This document shows, piece after piece, positions 8,101 through 16,713 of a DNA stretch of 40,059 bases. Source of the DNA: CAWEBF01 sp963807235 (GTDB taxonomy: Bacteria > Acidobacteriota > Vicinamibacteria > Vicinamibacterales > UBA2999); NCBI GenBank assembly GCA_963807235.1, contig CAWEBF010000030.1:1-40059 (forward strand). Reading direction: 5' to 3'. Position 1 is the stretch's first letter. Every line of letters starts with the position of its first letter. The notes under the pieces are model-generated. The model was not told where the DNA came from. It made no database searches and worked only from the letters and a program-made list of their open reading frames with translations. The position numbers and the translations under genes are program-made.

Positions 8101-10098
8101 CGAAAGCGAGCTGCGTGGGCCTGGTGCTCTGTCTGACGGTGCTGCCGGCGTGCCAGTCGCCGGCGCCAGCCGATCGGCCGCCGAGCGCGCCCGCGACCGT
8201 CGCGGCGGCGCGGCACCCGCTCGATCCCCTGACGCCAGACGAGATCCGCGCGCTTGCCGAAGTGGCGAAAGGCGACGCTCGCCTGGCCCAGGCCGCCTTC
8301 CACTCCGTGACCTTGCACGAACCCTCCAAGTCCGAGGTGCTGGCGTGGCAGCCGCCGGCGGTCCTGGCGCGCCAGGCGCGCGTCCAGGCGATGACGCCCA
8401 CCACGACCTATGAAGTGGTGGTGGACCTGGCCCAACGGCGGCTCGTCTCGGTGACCGAGCGAGCCCGGGGCCGAGCCGCCGATCACGAGCTCGGAGATCG
8501 GGGGCACGCAGGCGGTGCTCGAGAACGCGCAGTTCAAGGCCGCGCTCGAGCGCCGGGGCGTGACCGATCTCACAAAGGTCTTCTGCGCGCCATTCACCGC
8601 GGGCTACTACGGCCTCCCCGAACACGAGGGCAAGCGGCTCGTGAAGGTGGGCTGCTTCGACACGCGCCGTTCGACCACCAACGTGTGGAATGTTCCGATC
8701 GAGCGCCTGTACGCGCTGGTGGATCTGCGCCGGCGCGAGGTGCTGAGCGTCACGGACGACGGCGTCGTGCCGCCGGCCGAAGGCAACGGCAACTACGAAC
8801 AGGCGGCCATCGGTGCGGTGCGGGAAGCCCGCAAGCCGACGCTGCTGGCACAACCCGAGGGCTCCAACGTCCGCATCACCGGCCACGAGATCGCGTGGGG
8901 ACAGTGGCGCTTCCACGCACGCGTCGATCCCCGCGTTGGGACGATCGTGTCATTGGTACGCTGGCTGGACGGCGGGGTCGAACGGCCCGTGCTTTATCAG
9001 GGCTACCTGTCGGAGATGTTCGTGCCGTACATGGACCCCGACTACGGCTGGCAAACCCGCACCTACTTCGACACCGGCGAATACGGCGCGGGGTCGTCGG
9101 CCACCGCCCTGGCGCCTGGGGTCGATTGTCCGGCGACGGCGACGTTCCTGCCGGCCGTGTTCAGCACCGACAAGGGCGAGCCACTCACGGTGGCCAACGC
9201 GCTGTGCGTCTTCGAACGCAGCGGAGGCGAACCGGCGTGGCGGCACTACGAAGGTGTGAACCAGACCTACGAAGGGCGCGCCGGCGTAGAGCTGGTGGTC
9301 AGGATGGCCGCCGCGATTGGGAACTACGACTACTTGTTCGATTGGGTCTTCAACGACGCCGCCGAGATCGAGGTGCGCGTGGGCGCCACGGGGATCGCCG
9401 CCCTGAAGGGCGTGCCGTCACGGCGCATGAGCGATCCGACGGCGGCCGACGACACGCGTCACGGCACGCTGGTGGCGCCCAACCTGGTGGCCGTGCACCA
9501 CGACCACCACTTCAACTTCCGGCTCGATCTGGACGTGGACGGGCAGACCAACAGCTTCAACCACGACGTCTATCGCCCCTCACAGCTGCCGCCCGGCTCG
9601 CTGCGGCGGAGCATCTACGTGGTGGAGCCTCGCATCGCCGACACGGAAGCGGCGGCGCAAATCGACTCCCACGCAGGGCCCGCCAAGATGCGGGTGGTCA
9701 ACGAGGGCCGGACCAACGTGGTGGGGAATCCCGTGTCGTACGAAGTGCTGGCCGCCAACCACGCGCGGCTGCTGATGGATCCGCAGGACTGGCCGGCGCG
9801 GCGAGCACGCTATCTCCAGCACGATCTGTGGGTCACGCCGTATCAGCCGAGCGAGCGCTATGCAGCAGGCGAGTACGTCGTGGGCAGCCGCGGCGACGAC
9901 GGGCTTGCCGTGTGGGCGGCCCGTAACCGCGCCATCAGGAACCAGGACATCGTGGTCTGGGTGAACGTCGGCATGCACCATCTGACGCGGATCGAGGATC
10001 TGCCGGTGATGCCGACACTCTGGCACTCGTTCCGGCTGCGGCCCTTCAATTTCTTCGACCGCAACCCGGCGATCGATCTCAGGAAGACTGGTCCTTAG
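8097..10098 (+). CDS. Copper amine oxidase (lipoprotein), one frame break
   Basis: Oxidises primary amines to aldehydes with hydrogen peroxide and ammonia, using copper and a self-made topaquinone. About 667 aa. The N-terminus is a lipoprotein signal with lipobox LPAC. Active-site features are all visible: catalytic Asp in YFDTGEYG; topaquinone precursor Tyr in IGNYDY; copper His pair in HDHHFNFRLDLD; third His in GMHHLTRIEDLP. The frame changes at about 8465-8490: removing one base from the GGGG or nearby run gives a continuous ERARAEPPITSSEIGG. Coupled to hemH by a 4-base overlap, although no functional link is known. Together the intact active-site residues and the single indel suggest an assembly error. 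Confidence 0.85.
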
Positions 10099-10120
10099 TT
10101 AGTGCTTGGTGCTTTGGTGT
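10096..10120 (+). repeat. Short heptamer repeat next to the left REP
   Basis: Just past the amine oxidase stop the sequence reads GTGCTTG, GTGCTTT, GGTG with a degenerate unit before. Two to three copies only, so the call is weak, but it starts at a TAG stop codon like other arrays in this window. Confidence 0.4.
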
Positions 10121-10122
10121 AC

Positions 10123-10152
10123 GTAGCCGCCGGTCTTCAGACCGGCCCCAGC
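10123..10152 (+). repeat. REP-like palindrome, left copy
   Basis: Begins with GTAG and continues into CCGCCGGTCTtcAGACCGG, an imperfect stem. It is the inverted counterpart of the two copies right of the transposase gene, differing at about three positions over 30 bases. The 5' GTAG foot matches what is known for REPs recognised by RAYT proteins. Confidence 0.85.
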
Positions 10153-10153
10153 G

Positions 10154-10660
10154 TCAGCGTTTCCAATCGGGCGTCCACTGTCCCCCGTATTCCTCGAGCT
10201 CTGCCAGCGTGAAGCGTAACGAACCCGACCACCGATAGTCCCGCGCCGTCTTCACCAGTCCAGCCCTGACAGGGTTCCGCAGCACGTAGGCCACGACCGC
10301 GCGAGCGTCGTCGCCGTCGCGCATCACGCGATCGTGAAACCCCGGTTGCCATAGACGCGACCCGGTGCGCTGCTTCCAGTCGTAGCCCGTCCACTGTTTC
10401 CAGGCGCGCACAGCCTCGCGTAGGTCGGCGTCTTCTGACGTCCCTTCCAGCAGCAGGTGCAGGTGGTCGGGCATGACACAGTACGCAAGCACTTCGAAGT
10501 GTCGGGCGGCGAAGAATGGAGGAATCTCCGATGAAAGGGTTCTCGCGTGCTCGGCAATCGAAAAATGCCGCGCCCTGAAACAGGTCGTCATCGTAATGAG
10601 ATAGCGACGGCATCCGCGATAGGGGAACGCCTTGATGCGTGGGGGATTGCTTGGCCACAT
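10154..10660 (-). CDS. REP-associated tyrosine transposase (RAYT, Y1/IS200-like)
   Basis: Single-strand DNA nuclease/transposase of the Y1 HUH family thought to spread REP sequences. Seen: the N-terminal pattern PPRIKAFPYRGCRRYLITMTT, the HUH motif HLHLL within CVMPDHLHLLLEG, and WQPGFHDRVMRD followed by YVLRNPVRAGLV, where the catalytic Tyr is expected in the helix region near AVVAYVLRNP. I chose ATG 10660 (MWPSNPPRI) because the usual RAYT start lies just before PPRI; the longer ORF to 10717 would run into REP-like sequence. About 168 aa, normal for the family. It is flanked by one REP on the left and two inverted REPs on the right, the arrangement called a REPtron. The frame is intact, so it may be active. 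Confidence 0.92.
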   Translation of the reverse strand: MWPSNPPRIKAFPYRGCRRYLITMTTCFRARHFSIAEHARTLSSEIPPFFAARHFEVLAYCVMPDHLHLLLEGTSEDADLREAVRAWKQWTGYDWKQRTGSRLWQPGFHDRVMRDGDDARAVVAYVLRNPVRAGLVKTARDYRWSGSLRFTLAELEEYGGQWTPDWKR

Positions 10661-10722
10661 GCCGTGGATGGAGCAATCGACGGGCCGCTGGGGCCGGTCT
10701 GAGGCCAGCGGCGACAACTCAC

Positions 10723-10752
10723 ACTGAGGCCGGTCTAAAGACCGGCGGCTAC
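10723..10752 (-). repeat. REP-like palindrome, right copy 1
   Basis: Inverted relative to the left REP; on the minus strand it starts GTAGCCGCCGGTCT and folds against AGACCGGC. Identical over 30 bases to the next copy. Confidence 0.85.
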
Positions 10753-10763
10753 GGAATCACAAG

Positions 10764-10793
10764 ACTGAGGCCGGTCTAAAGACCGGCGGCTAC
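10764..10793 (-). repeat. REP-like palindrome, right copy 2
   Basis: Exact 30-base repeat of the copy at 10723, spaced 41 bases start to start. A degenerate half-copy (GGCCGGTCTGAGGCC) is also visible at about 10693-10706, inside the 5' extension of the transposase ORF. Confidence 0.85.
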
Positions 10794-10796
10794 CGC

Positions 10797-12137
10797 TCAG
10801 AGATCCAAGCGGCCCGTGCTGTCGCCGATCGCGTCCACCTTCGCGCCCATCATGTCCAGCATGCTGAGGAGCAGGTTGGACATGGGCGTGTGCGGGGCGT
10901 AGCGGACGTGGCGTCCGCCTTTCAGGCGGCCCGAGGCTCCGCCGGCGAGCAGCACCGGCAGCGGATCGTAGTCGTGCTCGTTGCCGTCGCTGAGGCTGCT
11001 GCCGTAGAGCACCATCGAGTGGTCCAGCAGGTTGCCGTCGCCGTCGGGCGTGGCGCGCAGCTTCTCCAGGAAATAGGTCAGCGTCTTGATGTGGTACTGG
11101 TTGAGCACCGCGAACTGGTCCATGTTGCGCCGCTCGTTGGAGTGGTGCGACGCGTTGTGGAATCCCTCGCGCACGCCGCTTCCGGGGTACACGGCGTTGC
11201 TGTTCTCGCGGGCCAGCATCAGCGTGGAGATCCGCGTGACGTCGGCCTTGTAGGCCAGCACCTGCAGGTCGAACATCAGCTTCAGGTGGTCCTCGAAGTT
11301 CACCGGAATCCCTGAGGGCACTTCGGGCAGGTCGAGATTGGCCGACAGCTTGGCGTCCACCTGCTGGACGCGCCGCTCGATCTCCCGCACCTCTTCCAGG
11401 TAGTCGCGCAGGCGCCGGCGGTCGCCGGCCGGGAGGTCCTTCTCGAGCGATGGCACCTGGTCGCGGATCGAATCCAGCAGGCTCTTTGCCTGCTGGCGGC
11501 GCTCCTGCCGCTGCGCGTCCGTGCTGCCGTCGCCGAACAGCCGCTCGAAGACGATCTGCGGGTTGTTCTCCATCGGCAAGGGCAGCGTGGCCGACTTCCA
11601 CGACAGCGTGTTGCGATAGGCGCAGGTGAAGCCGGCGTCGCCGCACGTCAGGTTCAGCGGCTCCATCGACAGCTCGATCGACGGCAGGGGCGTGTCCTGC
11701 CCGACGTGCGCGGCCGCCACCTGATCGACGGTCACACCGACGAACGCTTCGTTCTTCTTCACGGGATGGGCGCCACTGAGGAACACCGCGGCGGCACGCA
11801 CGTGGTTCTCCGCGCCCCCGGTGTCTTCACCGGTCCACGGCGCCACGCCCTTGTGCGCGAGGTTGCTGACCACGGTGACGCGGTCCCGGAACGGTTCCAG
11901 CGGCCTCAGGATCTCGGAGAACTCGAAGCCCGTGCCCTCCGCAGCCGGCGTCCACTTGTCCATGGTGGCGCCGTGCGGAATGTAGATGCAGCCGAGCCGC
12001 GTCTTGGGCGTCGCAGCCGTCTGAGCCAGGGCCGTGCGCGCGGGCACCATCGACTCCAGCAGCGGCAGCGCCAGCGAGACGCCGGTGCCCTTGAGAAACG
12101 TCCGCCGCGAGAGATGCCTCTTCGTGATGAACGTCAC
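10797..12137 (-). CDS. DUF1552 Tat-exported protein
   Basis: Exported protein of unknown function, 446 aa. It has a Tat signal (SRRTFLKGTGVSLALPLLES, cleavage after ALAQ). The body has the traits of DUF1552, which is related in fold to alkaline-phosphatase-like DUF1501: IYIPHGATMDKWTP, VSNLAHKG, GGAENHVRAAAVFLSGAHP, and a late HHSNERRNMDQFAVLNQYH with GSSLSDGNEHDYDPLPVLLAGG. The start overlaps the stop of the DUF1592 cytochrome gene (12134-12137), and these families are usually neighbours in Planctomycetes, Acidobacteria and Myxobacteria. Tat export suggests folding, perhaps with a cofactor, before export. I infer it works with the cytochrome in the periplasm; the substrate is unknown. Confidence 0.9.
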   Translation of the reverse strand: MTFITKRHLSRRTFLKGTGVSLALPLLESMVPARTALAQTAATPKTRLGCIYIPHGATMDKWTPAAEGTGFEFSEILRPLEPFRDRVTVVSNLAHKGVAPWTGEDTGGAENHVRAAAVFLSGAHPVKKNEAFVGVTVDQVAAAHVGQDTPLPSIELSMEPLNLTCGDAGFTCAYRNTLSWKSATLPLPMENNPQIVFERLFGDGSTDAQRQERRQQAKSLLDSIRDQVPSLEKDLPAGDRRRLRDYLEEVREIERRVQQVDAKLSANLDLPEVPSGIPVNFEDHLKLMFDLQVLAYKADVTRISTLMLARENSNAVYPGSGVREGFHNASHHSNERRNMDQFAVLNQYHIKTLTYFLEKLRATPDGDGNLLDHSMVLYGSSLSDGNEHDYDPLPVLLAGGASGRLKGGRHVRYAPHTPMSNLLLSMLDMMGAKVDAIGDSTGRLDL

Positions 12138-14445
12138 GGCTGTGTCCCTCCCACCTTCTTCTTCATCTGGAACGGCGTGCTCCGCACGATTCCAGCCACG
12201 AGCGCCGAGAACCGGTAGTCCTCGCGCGCCGCATCCCGCACCACCGCGCGCACGGCCGGCATGTCGAAGGGCTCGACCTTCCGGCCCAGCGCGTAGGTCA
12301 GGAGCCGTTCGGTGGCCGTCGCCACGAAGGCCTCCCGTCGATCCAGCAGCGCCTGCCGAAGCCCGGCCGGCCCGTCGATGGCCGTCCCATCGGCCAGTCT
12401 ACCCGAGGCGGTCACGGGCACGCCGCCGTCGGCCTCACGCCATTTCCCGGTCAGGTCGAAGTTCTCCAGGGAGAAACCAATGGGATCCATTACCGCGTGA
12501 CACGACGCGCAGGCCGGGTTGGCCCGGTGACGTTCCATGCGCTGACGCATGGAGGTCGGCGCCTCGCCCGGCTTCGCGGGGTCGAGAGCGACCTCGACAC
12601 CGGGCGGCGGCGACGGCACGGGCGCGCCCAGCAGGTTCTCGAGAATCCACTTGCCGCGCTTCACGGGAGATGTGCGGTTGCCCACCGACGTCGCCGTCAG
12701 CACGCTGCCGTGACCCAGGAGCCCGCGGCGGGCAGGGTCGGTCACCGTCACGCGGCGGAACCGGCTGCCGCGGACGTTGGGCACGCCGTAGTGCAGCGCG
12801 AGCCGTTCGTCCAGGAACGTGTAGTCCGCCTGCAGCAGATCCAGGATGCTGCGATCCTCGCGCAGAATCGACTCGAACAGCAGTTCCGTTTCGCGGCGGA
12901 AGGAGTAGCGCAGGTTGCCGTCGAACTCCCTCGACGCGGGCGACACGTTCGCGACGTCGCGCACGAGCAGCCACTGTCCGCCCACGTTGTCGACGATGGC
13001 GCGCGACCGGGGGTCGGCCAGCATGCGGCGCGTCTGCTGCTCCAGCACCGCGCGGTCGCGCAGGCGCCCCGCGGCCGCCACGTTCAGCAGCTCATCGTCG
13101 GGCAGGCTGCTCCACAGGAAGAAGGAGAGCCGCGAGGCCAGCTCGAGATCGCTGACCCGGTACACGGCCCCCACCGGCAGGGTCGCCGGCTCGTGCTCGA
13201 AGCGGAACACGAACTGCGGATCGACGAGCAGCCGCGCCAGCGCGTACTGGACACCCGCCTCGAAGCCGCGAAGGTCGTGGCCTGATCGGTAGAAGCCAAG
13301 CAGCGTGTCGATGGTCGGGTCCGTTTCAGGCACCGGCCGCCGCAGGGCGCGCGTGGAGAGGCGCGCAAGGATCCGCCGCGCGCACGGCAGCTCGTCGGCG
13401 CTCCCCGACGGCCGGCAGACGAAGATGCGCCGCCGGCTCGGCGTATCTCCGGGCCCCGTCGGCGCGAAGGGCCCCGTGATGGACACGTTCGAGACGCCGA
13501 CGCTCATGGCGTATTCCTCGAACAGGTCGTCCACGCCGCGGGCGTTGGCCTTGCGCATCACCGCCACGCCGACGCTGTGCGGCCCCGCGGGAATCTTGAT
13601 GCGGACCTCGCGCGCGTCGCGGCCCAGCACCCGCAGCCGCTCGCCGTCCAACGTGATCTCCACCTGCTCGTCGCCGCCGACCGCGGTCAGGCCGAATCCG
13701 GACCCGGTGCGGCCTACGCGAAAGCCGTACTCGGCATCGAGCGGGAACACGTGCTGCACCACGATGCCGCCGCGCGTGCCGAACGGCTGGCCCTCGCGGT
13801 GGTCGGCCTGAGAGAGCCCGGCCGGGGCGGCGTAGGTGGCGATCCCGGGACTCGTCGTCGGGTCGCCAACGGCCAGCCGGCTGATCTTCGCGGCGGCCGA
13901 GACGTAGGCCTGCATCAAGGCCGGCGACACGCTGAGGACGCTGGCGATGTTGTCGAAGCCTTCCGCCGAGTCGTCGCCGGGCAGGAGCGACGCGGCGTCG
14001 ATCGGGAGATCGAGCAGATCGCGGATGGCGTTCGCATACTCGGCGCGATTCAGGCGATGCAGCACGCGCGTGCCCGGATCGGGCGCCGACTGCGGCACGC
14101 TTGTCCAGAACGGACTCCAGGTGCGCGGCCAGGCGATCGAGCGTCGCGCGGTCCGGCCGTGGTGCTCCCGCCGGCGGCATCATGCCCGTGCGAAGCTTCC
14201 GCACCGCCTTTTCCCAGGTGACGGCGGCCGTGCCCGGCTGCTCGATATCAAGCCCGGCCAGTGTCAAGCCGCCCGCCTTCGCTCGATCGCTGTGGCAGGT
14301 GACGCAGTACCTGCTCGACGACTCTTTGCGACGGCAACGGCGGCTGAGACTGTACCCGCGGTTGCGGCGGGCGCTGTGCGCCGGCGTGCCCTTGGACGGC
14401 GACGATCACCGCCGCGACCGCGACGGCGAAGCCCGCCATCCTCAT
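12134..14445 (-). CDS. DUF1592-type secreted cytochrome (PSD1/DUF1587-1592-1588-1585), two frame breaks
   Basis: Large secreted multidomain protein, about 770 aa. The start ATG 14445 (MRMAGFAVAVAAVIVAVQG) gives a signal peptide and overlaps the ankyrin gene by ATGA. A planctomycete-type haem c site follows: read in the right frame it is YCVTCHSDRAKAGGLTLAGL, then KAVRKLRTGMMPPAG. Next comes LHRLNRAEYANAIRDLLDLPID (DUF1587), a carbohydrate-binding-like beta region, LARLLVDPQFVFRFEHEP (DUF1592), GSVLTATSVGNRTSPVKRG, and a C-terminal CASCH within HRANPACASCHAVMDPIGF (DUF1588), then DUF1585. Frame changes near 14330 and near 14100 split the N-terminal cytochrome part; the remaining 650 codons are open. 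The domain set is often found with DUF1552 proteins; function unproven. Confidence 0.85.
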
Positions 14446-15986
14446 CGCGGCGCTCCCAGCTTCTCGAGCAGTGCGATCGTGGCCGGCTTGCGCTCCGCTC
14501 CGACCGCGGCCAGGAACACGCCCTCGGCCCAGCGCATCGCGGTTCGCCCTTCCTTGTCCTTGACGTCGAGCCTGGCGCCGCGCCTGGCCAGCAGCTCGAT
14601 GATGTCGGTCGAGCCTCGATTCACGGCGCCCAGAAGTGCCGTCAGCCCCATCGAGTTGGTCGCATTCACATCGGCGCCCAGCTCCAGGCACAACTCCACG
14701 GCTTTGAGCCGCGCCTCGGGCGACTCCGTGTAGGTCTGCGCCACCACCCAGTTCACGCCGGCTGCCGCCATGAGCGGCGTCGTGCCCGCAGGGGTCGCGA
14801 GGTTCGGGTCGGCACCGTACTGGAGCAGCAGCCGCATCGTGGCCGTGTCGGCCGAGAGCGCCGCGCGCAGAAACGGCGTCTGGCCGGTGAAGTCCACCCA
14901 CGACACGTCGTTGAGCGAGTACAGCCATCGCCGGCTGGGCGGCACCTCGCGCGTGCGGACGTTCGGCTTGGCGCCTTTGTCGAGGAGCACCTTGATGAAG
15001 TCCAGGACGGGCGCACGGTCCACGCCGTTGTCGGTCGGGCTGTCCTGGTCCTTGTTGTTCATGTCGAGATTGCGGTACTCGACGGCCGCCCACAGCGGCG
15101 AACGGCCCCAGAAGTCGTCGGCGTTGACGTCGGCTCGTTGATCGACCAGCAAGCGCGCGACGTCCAGGCGGTTGTTGAGCGCCGCGGTGAGTAGTGGGCG
15201 GATGCCGTTGGCGTCCGGCATCTCCACGTCGGCGCCGGCCGCCACGAGCAGGCGCGCCACCTCCAGATGGCCGTCGCGTGAGGCGTAGAGCAGCGCCGTC
15301 ATGCCGCCCTTGGCCTCCAGGCGCCGGCCTCGATCGGGCAGGCCGCCCCTGTTGATGCCGACACCTTCCGACCCGCAACCCGTGCCCTTGCACGGCGGAA
15401 CGAAGGGCGGCACGGGGCCCTTGCGCGTCTGCGCGTTGGGGTCGGCCTTGTGCTCGAGCAGCAGCTTCACGGCGCCCGCGTGGCCTTCGCGGGCGGCGAT
15501 CATCAACGCCGTCTGCTGGAACTCCGGATCGCGCGCGTCCACGCGGGCGCCGCGGTCGAGCAGGACGCGCATGGCGGCGGGAACACCCGTGCGCGCCGCC
15601 GTCATCAGCGCGGTCTCGCCCGTCGGATCAGCCGTGTTCGGATCGACGCCCGCTTCCAGCAGCCGCGCGACGATGTCGGCGTTGCCGTTGAGACATGCCA
15701 GGTAGAGGGGCGTCACGCCGTATCGATCCGCGGCCGCGGCCATGGCGCCCGCCGCCAGCAGCGCCTGCACCATGTCGAGCCGGTCGGCATGCACGGCGGC
15801 GTGGAGCGCGGTGGTGCCGTCCACGCGGCGTGCATTCGCGTCCACCCCCTGCGCGATCAACGCACGCACGCGCGGCAGGTCTCCTCGTTCGACCGCGGTC
15901 GCAAGAGGCACGTCGGCGGCGCCGGCGATCGAGGCAGCCAGCAGAACACCCAGTGCGAGCGTCCCTGTGCGTAAGAATCGGACCAT
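14442..15986 (-). CDS. Secreted ankyrin-repeat protein
   Basis: About 514 aa, made of a signal peptide (MVRFLRTGTLALGVLLAAS, then GAADV) and about ten ankyrin repeats through to the C-terminus, with typical TALHAAVHADRLDMVQALLAAGA, GETALMTAARTG and similar cores, given here only in part. An insertion between repeats near residues 205-240 carries CKGTGCGSEG. I chose ATG 15986; the ATG at 16013 is directly back-to-back with the divergent gene's start and would add nine residues before the signal. Its stop overlaps the DUF1592 cytochrome start, so ankyrin, DUF1592 and DUF1552 genes form an operon. Ankyrins bind proteins; here it probably serves as a periplasmic scaffold, which is inference. Confidence 0.88.
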   Translation of the reverse strand: MVRFLRTGTLALGVLLAASIAGAADVPLATAVERGDLPRVRALIAQGVDANARRVDGTTALHAAVHADRLDMVQALLAAGAMAAAADRYGVTPLYLACLNGNADIVARLLEAGVDPNTADPTGETALMTAARTGVPAAMRVLLDRGARVDARDPEFQQTALMIAAREGHAGAVKLLLEHKADPNAQTRKGPVPPFVPPCKGTGCGSEGVGINRGGLPDRGRRLEAKGGMTALLYASRDGHLEVARLLVAAGADVEMPDANGIRPLLTAALNNRLDVARLLVDQRADVNADDFWGRSPLWAAVEYRNLDMNNKDQDSPTDNGVDRAPVLDFIKVLLDKGAKPNVRTREVPPSRRWLYSLNDVSWVDFTGQTPFLRAALSADTATMRLLLQYGADPNLATPAGTTPLMAAAGVNWVVAQTYTESPEARLKAVELCLELGADVNATNSMGLTALLGAVNRGSTDIIELLARRGARLDVKDKEGRTAMRWAEGVFLAAVGAERKPATIALLEKLGAPR

Positions 15987-16014
15987 CGAGACCGTAGTAT
16001 AAGCAGACTTCATA
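15986..16014. promoter_or_regulatory. Compact divergent promoter region
   Basis: Between the ankyrin start (15986, minus) and the esterase start (16014, plus) there are only 27 bases. TATACT on the minus strand (16001-15996) lies about 9 bases before the ankyrin ATG, and TAGTAT/TATAAG on the plus strand (15995-16003) lies 10-14 bases before the esterase ATG. Both transcripts would be nearly leaderless. Confidence 0.35.
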
Positions 16015-16713
16015 TGCGCGCTGCGTGCCTCTTGGCTCTGGCGGTGGGACTCCTGGCAAGCCCGGCCTCGGCGGAATTGCTCGAGAAGACCGGCCGCTAC
16101 GGCGGCCTGTCGCTGACCTACAAGGTGCTGCTGCCGCCGGCCTATGACGCGGCCAAAACCTACCCCGCGGTGCTGGTCTTCACGGGCGGACCCCAGCAGT
16201 TGCGCGGCGCGGAGAACACCGTCAACACCGACTGGCGCGGCGAGGCCGAGAAGCGCGGCTACATCGTCATCAGCCCTGGGACCCCCAACGGCAGTTTGTT
16301 CTTCGAGGATGCCGATCGGGTGTTTCCCGAGTTCCTGGACGCCATCCTGCGGGACTACAAGGTGCGCGGCGGCAAGCTGCACGTCGCGGGCCACTCCAAC
16401 GGCGGCTTGAGCGCGTTTCACGTGGCCGCGAAGTACCCGCAGTACTTCCTCACGGTGACGGGCTATCCGGGTCTCTTTCAAAGCGACTCGGATCCCGGCA
16501 CGGGTCAACGTGCTGAAGCCGATGTGTCTCTTCATGCACGTCGGCGACCAGGATCCGTCCTGGGCATCGGCCATGCAGGCACAGGCCGAGCGCCTGCGGA
16601 CGCAGGGCTTCCGTATCCGGTACGCGGTGGAGAAGAACCAGGTGCACCGCCTGCGTGCGCCTGAAATCGGCCTCTCGAAGCGGCTCTTCGATCAGATCGA
16701 GGGCTGTCAGTGA
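16014..16713 (+). CDS. Secreted alpha/beta hydrolase (esterase/PHB-depolymerase-like), one frame break
   Basis: About 233 aa with a signal peptide (MRAACLLALAVGLLASPASA). Seen: strand PAVLVFTGGPQQLRG, the nucleophile elbow GHSNGG, the acid candidate in HVGDQDPSW, and a late QVHRL that may supply the His. The frame changes at about 16485-16500; the downstream frame reads PARVNVLKPMCLFMHVGDQD, the expected strand 7 region. The stop overlaps the GTG start of the M61 peptidase by GTGA. Substrate unknown; a feruloyl-esterase or polyhydroxybutyrate-depolymerase-like fold fits, and a peptidase of the S9 type is a less likely alternative. Confidence 0.7.

Noticed and set aside
6726..9926. A 1066-codon open frame on the plus strand
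   Set aside because: It is a shadow: its start carries the beginning of hemH but most of it reads the amine oxidase gene in a wrong frame, with Arg/Gly-rich low complexity typical of high-GC frame shadows.
8097..10098. Horizontal transfer of the amine oxidase
   Set aside because: Base composition and codon use look like those of the neighbours; position next to a RAYT alone is not evidence.
10689..10713. A fourth full REP inside the RAYT 5' region
   Set aside because: Only a half-copy (GGCCGGTCTGAGGCC) is seen, with no GTAG foot and no complete stem.
13947..15194. Long plus-strand ORF of 415 codons opposite the ankyrin and DUF1592 genes
   Set aside because: Antisense shadow with no domain; the opposite strand has clear conserved families.
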